Shown here: positions 1 to 9,760 of the stretch, piece by piece
Position numbering within the stretch: position 1 is the stretch's first letter
How the letters are laid out: each line of letters starts with the position of its first letter
From: Dipteris shenzhenensis
Lineage: Eukaryota; Polypodiophyta; Polypodiopsida; Gleicheniales
Strand: one strand, 5' to 3'
NCBI GenBank assembly: GCA_047967505.1
Contig: CM106538.1
Length of the DNA: 64,000 nt
The notes under the pieces: generated by a model
What the model was told of the DNA's origin: nothing
What the model saw: only the letters and a program-made list of their open reading frames with translations
Databases searched by the model: none
Made by a program: the position numbers and the translations under genes

Positions 1-666
1 AGTTAACTCTAACACACATTGAATCAAGGCACTGGTTAGGCTGCGCAGAGGTTAAGTCGGAGGGATACGACTAACACACCTGGTCAACGTGGTTTGACCG
101 ATGGGATACAGCTAACGCACCAGTCGACGGGATAGCTCTATGGCGCTGACTCGTGGGGATAGTGGAACACTATGTCACCGATTGGTTTTTGTGGATTTTT
201 AAGAGATTTTGAGTTTCTGTTCTGGTTTTGTTGTGCTAGGGGGGTGCTACACTACCTAGTCTACCTACACAATGAAAAAAACTTGAAGGAAAAACAATTC
301 TTGCAAGCCAAAATGCAAGATTTCTTGAGGGGTGAGTTCTCGAACACAAAACAACATCGAAATTCAGCAAGAATCACATCTTTGTTGTTTTTTTATGTGT
401 TTGGACATCACACACTCCTTAGCAATCTCACAAACTAAGTTCCTATCAACTCAAAACACTAAAAAGCATCAAGAACAAGCTTCAAATGCTCCAAAATGAC
501 TTTCCAACAAAAAATGGCAGCTTTCCTAACTTTTCTATCCAAACTCTCACTTCTTAACCCTCTCCTCTCCTACAACTCCACTAACAAAGCTCCAAGTTAA
601 GCTTGAAGCCTTGTGCAATGGGTAATAACAAAGGAAGACAAGTGCAATGCAAAAGCATACCTTTTA
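1..666. other. Probable internal leader of a truncated gypsy-type LTR element; no gene
   Basis: No convincing coding sequence is present. The segment lies directly on the internal side of the tRNA-Asp type primer site at 667-684. It is therefore most simply the 5' untranslated leader of a minus-strand LTR retrotransposon whose body lies left of the window. The open frame at 172-438 has no recognisable domain and is not called. Confidence 0.35.
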
Positions 667-684
667 TCCCCGGCAACGGCGCTA
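667..684 (-). other. LTR-retrotransposon primer binding site, tRNA-Asp type
   Basis: On the minus strand this reads TAGCGCCGTTGCCGGGGA. It matches, apart from one base, the TGGCGCCGTTGCCGGGG primer site known from Athila-like Ty3/gypsy elements, which pairs with the tRNA-Asp 3' end. It places an LTR just to the right (5' LTR of a minus-strand element). Confidence 0.65.
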
Positions 685-688
685 AAAA

Positions 689-1425
689 TGTGTGAGTCTC
701 AACGATGAGTCATTGGTCATGGGGATGTTGAAGAGATGCTGATGGAGCCTCCACTCCAAGCTACTCTTTGTGAGAGCAACGCAAGGCATGAGCCATCGAC
801 AAGTGTCACTCATGCAGCCTCCGAATTGTTGCAATGTGTTTCCATGAGAGAAAGAGGGAAGGGGGAGAGGGGAGAAGAGAGGGGAGAAGGGAGGGAGAAG
901 TAGAGGAAAGAGGAGAGTGAAGGGGGATGGAGTGGCAAACACAAGGGTACTACAATGGAAACAAGAGAACACCCAAAACACTCTCTTGGAAGAGAAGAGG
1001 GAGCTTGTATTCAAACTTGTGCAAATAACAATGAAGACCAAAGTCAACAGTTTGGCCTTTTATACTTGTCACCTTTTGAAAGGAGGGCCAACCCATTTCC
1101 TTTTAGCACTCTCCTTCTCTTTACAACCAAAGGCTCTTGGGCCCGTAGAGTGCCAAGGCATATTGCTATTCTTTCCATCTCTCCCTACTAGCGGAAATAG
1201 CGCTTGTGTTAACCATATTAGAGCGCTTGGGACAAGCCTAGCATTAGGAGGTGTTCCTAACCAGCTCCCAAATAGCGCTTGAGTTAGCCTCGCACCTCCA
1301 AGGCTTAGGCAATTTGGGGCTCAAACTCCTTGAGTGCCCTCACACCTTAAGTCATTTGGGGTTTGAAACCCGTGCATGAGATTTAAAACCTAGAGTGGCA
1401 AGCCTTAACTTCCACGAGACACACA
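689..1425 (-). mobile_element. Candidate 5' LTR of gypsy-like element
   Basis: The segment begins with TGTGTGAGTC five bases beyond the primer site and could end at GAGACACACA, which is an imperfect inverted match to the start (8 of 10). This gives an LTR of about 737 bp. Only the primer-site edge is well supported; the distal edge at 1425 is a guess because the partner LTR is outside the window. The LTR contains a 55-bp pure purine run. Confidence 0.4.
846..900 (+). repeat. 55-bp homopurine tract
   Basis: Uninterrupted A/G sequence with several runs of three to five G, inside the candidate gypsy LTR. Such mirror-like polypurine DNA can form triplex (H-DNA). No other function is apparent. 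Confidence 0.8.
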
Positions 1426-1475
1426 ATAGCAGCTTGCAGCTGGAACATATAACCTGTGCACATTGCTTGGATGCT

Positions 1476-1589
1476 TTGGCCTTGGGATATTTGGGGATCA
1501 AACTCCCTGAGTTTGTGCTATACTCCTTCCATGTGCACGTTGCCTGCAATCATTGGCCTTGGGGTATTTGGGGATCAAACTCCCTGAGC
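1476..1589 (+). repeat. Tandem repeat, 77-bp period
   Basis: A nearly identical 37-bp block (starting TTGGCCTTGGG, ending CAAACTCCCTGAG) occurs at 1476-1512 and 1553-1589. A more diverged relative lies near 1300-1340. This is an imperfect short tandem array. Confidence 0.75.
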
Positions 1590-1676
1590 TTGTCCGTTGA
1601 AGTAGGTCATGAAGCCTAATCACCTCCAATCACTGATTACCTTGCATTCGACGATTGTATCTGTGGATGTTTACAC

Positions 1677-2110
1677 AAGGAGATACATTTTTCTTGGTTT
1701 AGAATTAACTACAACCCCTGCTAAAATAGAACCAATGCAATGTTGCACAGGGAAACACATTTTCCTTTATTTATATTTAACTTTAAAATCAAGGAAAATG
1801 TGTTTGCTTCATTTAGGACTAGCATTTAAAGGAAGAGGAATGTTTAACTTTGTGCAACCACCACACTAACATTAAATTAGCATGGCCGTTGTGACAAAAT
1901 ACATCTTCCTTGGTTTAGGATTACAACCCGCACTAAAATAGAATGAATGTGGTGGTTGCACAAGGAAATACATTTTTGTTCATGTAGGGGTAGCTTTTAA
2001 CTACCTATTTTAAACTCAATGTGAAATATATGAACAAGTGTGGGACTCCAATGCCGTTCTCACGTGAACCAGCCAACTAACATAAATACATTTTCTTTGG
2101 TTTAATTAGG
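1677..2110. repeat. Foldback (inverted) repeat cluster, MITE-like
   Basis: Two inverted pairs are visible. A perfect 15-bp pair lies at 1753-1767 / 1791-1805 (AAACACATTTTCCTT and its complement) with a 23-nt loop. An 18-bp pair with one mismatch lies at 1848-1865 / 1948-1965. An 85-bp block at 1678-1765 also recurs directly at about 1896-1978, and a third short copy of the ACATTTTTCTTGGTTTA core lies near 2086. The cluster codes for nothing recognisable. It could be nested MITEs or one foldback element; no terminal inverted repeats with target duplications were identified. Confidence 0.6.
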
Positions 2111-2181
2111 AGTAGCTATAGCAATCTCCAAGAACCAAGATGGCGGTCGCACCAAGCCAACATCAGTGCGGTGTTGCGAAT

Positions 2182-2400
2182 CTAGATTAGCGTGGGAGGG
2201 CTACGCATAGATAACAAGTGGAGAGTTTTAGCTAGATGATAAGTGGCGAGCAGCAGGTAGATGACATGACAGACTGTGGAAAGTATGATGTACAAAGATG
2301 CAACGCAGAGACTACACAGAGATGTAGCACAGAGTCTGATGTACAAAGATGTAGCACAAAGACTGTGCAAAGGAGGGCAGAACTGCTCATGTAGTGACAT
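2182..2400 (+). repeat. Degenerate tandem repeat around GATGTACAAAGATG
   Basis: The 14-mer GATGTACAAAGATG occurs 50 bp apart near 2288 and 2338. Each copy is followed by related GTAGCACAGAG-type sequence. The open frames that cross this block on the minus strand are repeat translations, not genes. Confidence 0.55.
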
Positions 2401-2459
2401 GTGTTGAGTTCTATGGTGTTCAAAAATAACAAGTTTTGATAGATTCCGTCTCATGATTA

Positions 2460-3194
2460 TGCCATGAACGCAATCATTACACCAGCAAAAATCCTAACGA
2501 GAGCACGAGTCTGTCCCAAATTCAAAATATTACCGCTAGTGCATCACGGCCCTAAAATTTCCCCCAAAATAGTTATGTGATTGGCTTCACCCAATCGTGC
2601 ATTGACGCGACTAGCCAGCTTGCTATCCCATATGACCAGAGAGAGGACCAACTAGATAATATTGTAGATATTTATACCTTCTATTTTGAGATGTAGAATA
2701 GCATATTCTTCATTTATAATTATTTTTCTAATAAAATCTAATTTGTTGGGGTAATTTATCAAATTTTTTTCTTGCAGATGCAACCATGCTAGTGAGACTT
2801 TTTTGTTGATTGCAAGCATCAACTAGAGCAAGGCAACAAAGGGAGTTAGGTTATGTTTAGTTTTGAATATTATGAGAAATAACACTAATATTGTCTCCAT
2901 ACAACACATGCTAAGATTCTTCCATCACTAATAGTGCATTAGGAAAGTCCACCATATGTTAGAAGTAGATAATGCTAGAATTTATTGTCACAGGATTAAA
3001 AACCAAACAAATCATTGTGCCCTTTCTTGCTTGCCATAGGTCATGCCTACAATTAGCAGAAATATGGTTTGACTGAACTCTAAAGAGCTAAATGAAGATT
3101 AGTCAAATATTTTCTTGCAAAAGTTTAAAAATGATATCAAAATAGTTGAATGTTTTCTTGCAAATAACTTGAAATTGAGATCAGCATGTTCTAC
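2460..3194. other. AT-rich intergenic DNA, no gene seen
   Basis: Both strands were checked for open frames and family motifs. Only short unconserved frames are present. Confidence 0.6.
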
Positions 3195-3302
3195 AAGATC
3201 AATGAACTCATGTCCTAACCCTCTTTTGTATGTCCTAACTTGGCATTTAAGATCAATGAACTCATGTCCTAACCCTCTTTGTTATGTCCTAACTTGGCAT
3301 TT
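3195..3302 (+). repeat. 54-bp tandem duplication
   Basis: Copy 1 is 3195-3248 and copy 2 is 3249-3302. They differ only by a small change in the CTCTTTT/CTCTTTG region. The unit is a multiple of three, so one frame repeats an 18-residue block, but there is no other sign of coding. Confidence 0.9.
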
Positions 3303-4099
3303 CCCAATCCCCCTAATGTATAGAAGTACCATTTCACATTAATAGTTTGAAACATACATTAATAAAAATAAAACATATATTACTAAAAATGCTTGGGAGG
3401 TTCACCTCACAAAATTGTAGTGTACCACATGGATTCAAAAGGAGGGTCATTTTAGTTCAAATGTTAGAAAATTTTTAACAAAATTACAGTAATAGGAGGT
3501 GCCTTCTATTAACTTTTCAAAAAAATCCATTAGTTCATAAGTAAAGAGGGCTAATTTTATTCGAGAAGAAATTTTAGTTGAGGAATTTTTTAAATACCAC
3601 TTGAATGCACACGATACCTAGGGTTTCTTACTAGTCCCGTGTAAAAATGAGACATACAAGATACTTTAATGTACAAACTAGATTTATTCAATTACAAACT
3701 AGATTCATATTGAATAAAAGAGATTAATTTAAATGCTTGTACAATAATTAAATATGACTTCAAAATTAGTTGTGACTATCTTAGTATATACAACTTGAAA
3801 AACATATTAGCATGTTATACAAGATTAGTGGCTTGGACCATTAGGGGGATCATTCCCTAGTAGGAGTACCACTTATCGCGATCTAAGAATATCATTGATA
3901 TTTACATTGGAAGCTTTATTCACCTCATTTGTGTCTAGACCTATGAATGTATCACTTGGATGTTTATGTCCCAAATCAACATGGATTGCAAAAATTCAAA
4001 GTTGCAAAAGAGACAAAAAGAAATTAATAGGAAGGCTCGTGACAAGACACAATAGATGAAGCGATAACAACAAAGTGTCACATAGGCACCTATAGAGGC
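3303..4099. other. AT-rich intergenic DNA, no gene seen
   Basis: Long A/T runs and scattered stops occur in all frames. No mobile-element motif is recognised. Confidence 0.55.
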
Positions 4100-5450
4100 G
4101 TAGAGGCATGGCACAAATTGTTTTTTTTGGGGGGTAGAAAAGTAGTTTGTATTTATATTAACAAAAGATTGATACAATGGATTTCCATACAACCTTTGTA
4201 TTTTGAGGGAAACCCAGTAAAAAGGATCTTTTGATCAAAGATTTGTAGCAACAAAAACACCTAACTATGGCTGCATGAGAAAGTAAACTGATAGTAAATG
4301 TCCTTTCATAGAGTCTCTTTTTCAATAGGAAAAAGAGGGGGTATGTCTTGATTTTGTAATAACTCAAAGAGTCCTTTGCAGTTATTGGAGGTCTTGTAGT
4401 ATTCCTCCACCTCTTCCTAAAGATGGGCAAGTGTTTCATTGTAGTTGTATATTTCCTGATCAAGAAGGCAGTTAGCCCAAGCACACGATAAGCAAAGATA
4501 TTAGTAATCAGAAAATTACTTTTGCAAGAGAGAGAAATTACTGTCAAACCAATGTGAGAAAGAACCAAGAGCATTGACTGATTGACTTTGGAATGTATAG
4601 GCATTCTTGGGAATCTGTATAGACCACTATGCATGTGCTTTCATAATAACCCAAGAAGCATAAGGCATTTTGAAGAAGTCTCTTATCAAGATTGTTTTCC
4701 TGTTTATAGGTTCCTTAACCTGTATTTGTACAAATCTCCACACTTTTTAAGCACCTGGGCAAGTTATAAAAAGATGAAATACATCTTCTTTGATTCGAGG
4801 GAAGTTTTTATCTTCTCACTTCTGTAGTTGGTCATACTACTTTCTGGATGATGTGCTAGAGGAGGGGACTATATTTTTCTGGAATGTATTTCTCCCAAAC
4901 TAAGAAAACCTATTCTTCCTTTAATACTTGTTGTTTGTTAGCTTCCATTTTAAATTGAGAGTTCTAGCAATCTCTACTATGTCATTAAAGAGTGTTGGAA
5001 TAGGGAATAGGTGTGGGCTCCCTAGGAGCCCAGCTAAATTCTTTTGATAGTTTCAATACATAGCCTCCTTTCCAAGTAGAGTCTCGCTACCACACCAAGA
5101 ATCTACTCATGACCAAACCCTGTTCCTAATTAGATAGCATGAACTCCCTTCTAACAAGCTTTGACAATCTCATCATCATTTAGGGAGGATTGCTTGAAAA
5201 AATTAAAACCCAAATAAAATGAAGTCCTATAAAAGCTCCCTTACTAGAAAAGACTATCTGGCATTTGATTTGTTTAAAGGCAAACCATATTGGTCTCCAA
5301 AGTTGACTTCTCTTGGTTTGGCAAGGCTCAGGGTTGCACAAAATAGAAAGTATGGGATAATTCTTCCATTTAGGTATTATTATGGATCTGACAAGAGTAA
5401 AGTTTCTCAAGAGGAGGCTAGCCCAATCAGCCTTGGGATGTAGTACAGCT
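4100..5450 (-). pseudogene. Remnant of LINE (non-LTR retrotransposon) ORF2, 3' half
   Basis: On the minus strand, about 5450-5160 reads as the block that follows the reverse transcriptase in plant LINEs. A PKADWASLLLRNF-like segment is followed by KWKNYPILSIL and LWRPIWFAFKQIKCQIVF, fitting the family pattern of Trp and small hydrophobic positions. Further on (about 4800-4560) is a poorly preserved stretch resembling the terminal zinc-binding region, with KSVEICTNTG. Many stops and frameshifts interrupt it. No catalytic motif is retained, so the assignment rests on spacing and a few conserved residues. It runs opposite to the better-preserved LINE at 42-43.5 kb. Confidence 0.45.
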
Positions 5451-6480
5451 TAATCACCCATGAGGTAGCCAGTTTGTAAGCTGCTTGTTGAACTCCCCAC
5501 CCCCGACATGGCACAAATTGGACACAAACCACCTAATGAAACATATAGTGCAAGGTCATCAACACTACAAGCAATTGATCTTGGCCACATAACAATACCA
5601 TACTTAGTACCCCATGGCACATTGCTAGACAACAATCATTGTCTATCATGTGCCTCCCTTGCTAGTCAAAAGTACAATTGAACTTGCCTTTGAAGAGTTG
5701 CTTCCAAGGCAACCAACCTACCTTCTAGTGCACTGTCATGAACCTATTTATTGAATACCCATTAAGCAATACATTTGCAACATCTCTATCTTCTTGGACC
5801 TTGCATTTGCTCTTGTAGTAGCTATGTCATTTTGTACCTTTCTATTAATCGTGCAGTCATTAAAGCCTTTGATAGGGCATTTTGGGTGACAAAGACTCTA
5901 GGAATCTAGCCTTGCACTTCTTTGTCTCCCTTGACATGTGGAATATGTGAGGACAAATCCACTTTCATCCCCTCGGAATTGCATATACAATTGTTGGAAA
6001 AAGAATAGAGGGAGATCACTATGATATGGCGGTCATCCCTTCATTTCTATAAATTTTGTATTCGCTTGACACTACATATCCTCATTGGTGTAGAATTGGT
6101 ATTTCACCTTTCATGCCTCTAATCGAGAGAGGTTTAAAAACTTCACATCACCTTTTCTCACCCCTTTGGCCACATCTTTCCATTTCAATCTCATTGGCTC
6201 TGCCCACTTACTCGTCTTCTTTTATAGCTTCAATTGCTTTGATGTGGAATTCTTGTGGAATCAAAGTGAGGATGTTTGATAAATTTTTGTACATCCTATG
6301 CACCCATGTCACTCTCTAATCCTCCTCATGAGCTTCCACTTCGCTTAAACGGCACTTCTTTGCCCTTCTTTGGTGTTGACCCGCACACACCCTCCTTCAT
6401 TCCTCATGTGCTCATTGCTAATGTTTGCAGGCATTTAGGAATGCTTTGGTTGCATAAAAAGAAAGTATTTTCTTGAACAA
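5451..6480. other. Intergenic DNA, no gene seen
   Basis: No domain or splice-consistent exon was recognised. The open frames at 6056-6319 and 6276-6476 lack any family signature. Confidence 0.5.
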
Positions 6481-6546
6481 TAGTATATGCTATAGCCTCT
6501 AAAATAAAATAAAAGATGGCCATGTCATTAATAAATCTCCATTGTC

Positions 6547-6666
6547 CCTAGCCATAAGAAAAAATATATTTTCTCTTTGAGGAAAAGAAAGAGCATTTTC
6601 ATTACACCTAGCCATAAGAAAAAATATATTTTCTCTTTTAGAAAAAACAGACCATTTTCATAATAT
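6547..6666 (+). repeat. 60-bp tandem duplication
   Basis: The sequence starting CCTAGCCATAAGAAAAAATA occurs at 6547 and again at 6607. The copies diverge in their A-rich 3' halves. Confidence 0.85.
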
Positions 6667-6993
6667 ATTCAAGCCATTGTTTGTTAATGTGCACATATTT
6701 TTCAAAAATCACCCCCTATGTATCCCCAAATGAAATCTCAATTTCAATCATGCACATACATATGAAATCAAATTCCAGTTGTCTACTTAAAATACTTTGC
6801 ATATACATCTCGCATGTACAAAGAAAACATGTAATCAATGATAAATGGATCTATAGAAAGAAGAATTCATATATTTAGAATAGTTATTTGGCACAACTTG
6901 AATAGTTATTTGGCGCAACAAGTTCAAGTCCATCTCTTTGCCATGGTGCTGATGGCAATTACTCCTTTACACCCAACTGGCCCAAATGTTTGG

Positions 6994-7790
6994 CTATGTT
7001 AGAAGTTGTTTTTCATTCAACAAGATTTGCCAAGACTTGCCACCATTAGGCTTGCCTTTTCCTTTGCCAGGGTAATCCTTCGCCAGCAACGCCTTGTCGT
7101 CTTTGTCGTTGTTGTAGAGATTCTCCCTAACTTCTTCCTGTAGTAGTAATATGCCAAAGTCCTCAAAAGTCAGAGGTTTGGTCCTCTGTCCTGCTTTCAC
7201 AGTCGTAAAAAAGCTTTTGAAACTCCGAGATAGCCTCCTCAGTACCATCAAGGCCAAATGACATGAGTCCACCTTCTGACCAACTGATGCCAGTTGATCC
7301 CTCACCAACTTGACCTTCGTCAAGTGGCTATGTACTAAATCTCCTTCTTCTATATCAAGGTTGTAGAGCTGATGCTGAAGAAGCAAGATCCGAGATGTGT
7401 TGCATGTCTCGTATAGATCCTTCAAAGTGACCCACACCTCTACTGACGTCTCAGCCATCTGGATGTGAGGAAGCATAGAGTCTGCCGTAGTGCCTATGAT
7501 CAATGCGAGGGATGGGCATCTCTGTCTTCCTAAGCTTCAAGCTCCTCTCTGCCTACTGCCATGAGTATATTCCCATGTCTGTCCACCATGTCCTCCGACT
7601 TCACCTCCACTCTCGTTGTCAGTTTCCATAGCTTCCGAGCCACTAAATGACTCCAGATCTTCACCTTCCAAATCGAGTAGTTTGTCCCATCTAGTTTCCC
7701 AGACTCTCCAAAGTTAGGGATAGTGAAAGAAAGAAATCAGGGGGAGGAGGAAGGGAGAGCAGGGGCTGAAGAGGCTGAAGAGGTCGACAT
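6994..7790 (-). pseudogene. Copia retrotransposon gag remnant (UBN2/DUF4219-type)
   Basis: A gag polyprotein would package the element RNA into virus-like particles in the cytoplasm. Reading starts at an ATG at 7790 (MSTSSASSAP). A TGA follows after 17 codons, then the typical N-terminal motif LDGTNYSIWKVKIWSHL, another stop, and a frameshift. The main open block (7503-6994) then carries the UBN2 signatures: EVWVTLKDLYE, LLLQHQLYNL, HLTKVKLVRDQLASVG, and a late GKGKGKPNGGK basic segment. The zinc knuckle expected next is missing, so the copy is truncated at its 3' side near 6994. Two stops and one frameshift show it is dead. It may belong with the primer site at 9593-9604 although the leader would then be unusually long (1.8 kb). 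Confidence 0.85.
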
Positions 7791-9592
7791 CTTTGCTGCT
7801 GCTAAACCACACAACAAAGTCAATCAAACTCAATCTTCTAAGCGTACCATCGAGAGACGAACATCACATGCCAACAAATGCCATTTAGACAATAAATGAC
7901 AGCCTCAACGCCAACTTTGCCATACAACATAGAATATAACCCATCATGGTTAGCAGCCACACCTCCTATCTTATATCATACCTAGATTGATATAGCTATC
8001 AATAAGACCAGAGCCTTTCATACGAGTTACATCATCCTCATAGTCTTAAGGTACAATACCTATGTTCTGCATCCCAATTGTTTACCTTTGTATACATGTA
8101 TCCACTAAATATCAATGAGTTAAGACACCTCTTGTAGTCTTAAAAGCTATCATCCAATCATGAATGACAATGTATGATCATAAAGGTGACGGTAAATGCT
8201 AGTGAAAGCCCATATGATATAGAAGCCTCTTGCATAGCTTTCCTAATAGAATACTAGTAACCTTAAGCCCTTACGCCATGGTGGGAAAAAGGTTTTAGTA
8301 GGAAAAGTCAATTCCCCATGATGAATATCATATTGTTTGGTGGAAATGTGGAGTAGATGTCATTTTCAACCTTTAAAAGCTTCACTAATTCCCTTTTCCC
8401 ACAAATCCCCTAAGCTCAAGAGCTCTTGGGTTTTGTGGGAAAAAAAGGTGGCGAACCACATGCCACCTTGGCATTAAAGTTATGATTTCCCACAAAACTC
8501 CCATTATGTCATAAGGCCTTTAATTTCCATTAGCAGCTATGCAAGCGTAGAGACTATCCCAAAGATAACCACTTTTGTCAAAACGTGACAATTAATTGAC
8601 AATGATAGATAGCAGATGAGAAGCTTTTCTTGGATTGTGGACATGGCACTCGTGTGGAGGAGGTCATGTGTACTAAAGCTGTGGCTTTGTGAAGGTAGCT
8701 ACTACATTGAAGAGATTGGAGTTGGTGATGGTGAGATCGTTGGAGACACTATGGGATGGTCGGGTCATGCTGGGTCGCCTTAGTCACGAGCTGACTGCGT
8801 AGGAGCGCACTATGGGATCATGGAGGGTCAGCTGGCTTGGTTGTAGGAAGCTGTGGAGCCATTGTAACGCCGTTAGCTAGGTGTTGAAGTAAAGGAGTTG
8901 CCTCTATGGCTGGAGCAGTTTGGACATTGTTGAGCAGCCCATGCTGCTTAATGAGCCTTCGGGAGGCTTGTTATGTGCTATGGTGAGGAAGTCTGCCTAA
9001 GCTGAGTTGCTTAGGTTGTTGCACTTGAGGGCTAGCCGCCTTACGAGTTCTGGAGCTTGAGTGCTTGGTCGCTCTTCGTTGTAGATCTAGTGCTATTGGA
9101 CCGTGAAGCCACTTTGATGTCTGGTGCTTCTGCATGCGCCAGGGAGGAGACAATATGAAAATCTCTCTTCTTCACCCGACCCTCTCGGAAGAAACAGAGA
9201 AGGGATTCTTCACCCTTACAAAACCTTCCCTCACACCTCAATGAAAATATGGATTCGAGGCAGAACCTGAGAGGAACTCAAGACTGAACCTTAGAGAATT
9301 GAACTCATAAAATCTCTCAAAGAAGCTCTCAAAACTCTCAAGGAACATTAAAGATGATAAATGGCTATAACTTGAGTTCCATAAAGCAGAATGGAGAGCT
9401 TCTTGAACCAGAATGGAGGTGAGAATCAGCTCTACAAGAAGAGCTAGAGAAGATGATAAAGGTGCCTCACAAAGAGGGCTTGTGCCTTGATAGAAGCAAG
9501 GGCTTGAACTCTCTCTGACAAAAATCTCTCTCAATTGAAGATGCCTCATGCAAGGAGGGCTTGACACTCATGAAGGGAGTGGAGCACCATCA
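7791..9592 (-). other. Non-coding stretch between Copia gag remnant and primer site
   Basis: If 6994-7790 and 9593-9604 belong to one minus-strand element, this 1.8 kb is its leader. It contains a more GC-rich block (about 8640-9130), and no protein family is recognised. The non-autonomous LTR element at 35.7-38.0 kb has an internal region of the same size and similar make-up. Confidence 0.35.
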
Positions 9593-9604
9593 GCTCTGAT
9601 ACCA
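9593..9604 (-). other. Copia primer binding site (initiator tRNA-Met type)
   Basis: The minus strand reads TGGTATCAGAGC, the standard plant Copia primer site complementary to initiator tRNA-Met. It is immediately followed (plus coordinates rising) by TGATAGGAG, a plausible LTR terminus. Confidence 0.8.
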
Positions 9605-9760
9605 TGATAGGAGAAGTGAGAGAGGGAGAGAGAGGAGTGCACACGATATAGCTACCTGTACACTAAGTGTATTGACAATGAACATGAAGATATACATGTG
9701 AACCCCTTAGGGTTAGGGTTAGGGTTTGCCCATATGCCCTATGCAGATGGTGCAATTTAC
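9605..9760 (-). mobile_element. Edge of Copia 5' LTR, with a telomere-like run
   Basis: Sequence starts with TG directly at the primer site, as an LTR 3' end must (read on the minus strand). The outer LTR boundary could not be found. Positions 9707-9727 carry three TTAGGG units followed by TTT, including a telo-box (AAACCCTAA on the minus strand). Confidence 0.45.

Noticed and set aside
4158-4634. 158-codon minus-strand open frame as a gene
   Set aside because: It falls in the decayed LINE region and its frame does not match the LINE reading frame. No family signature.
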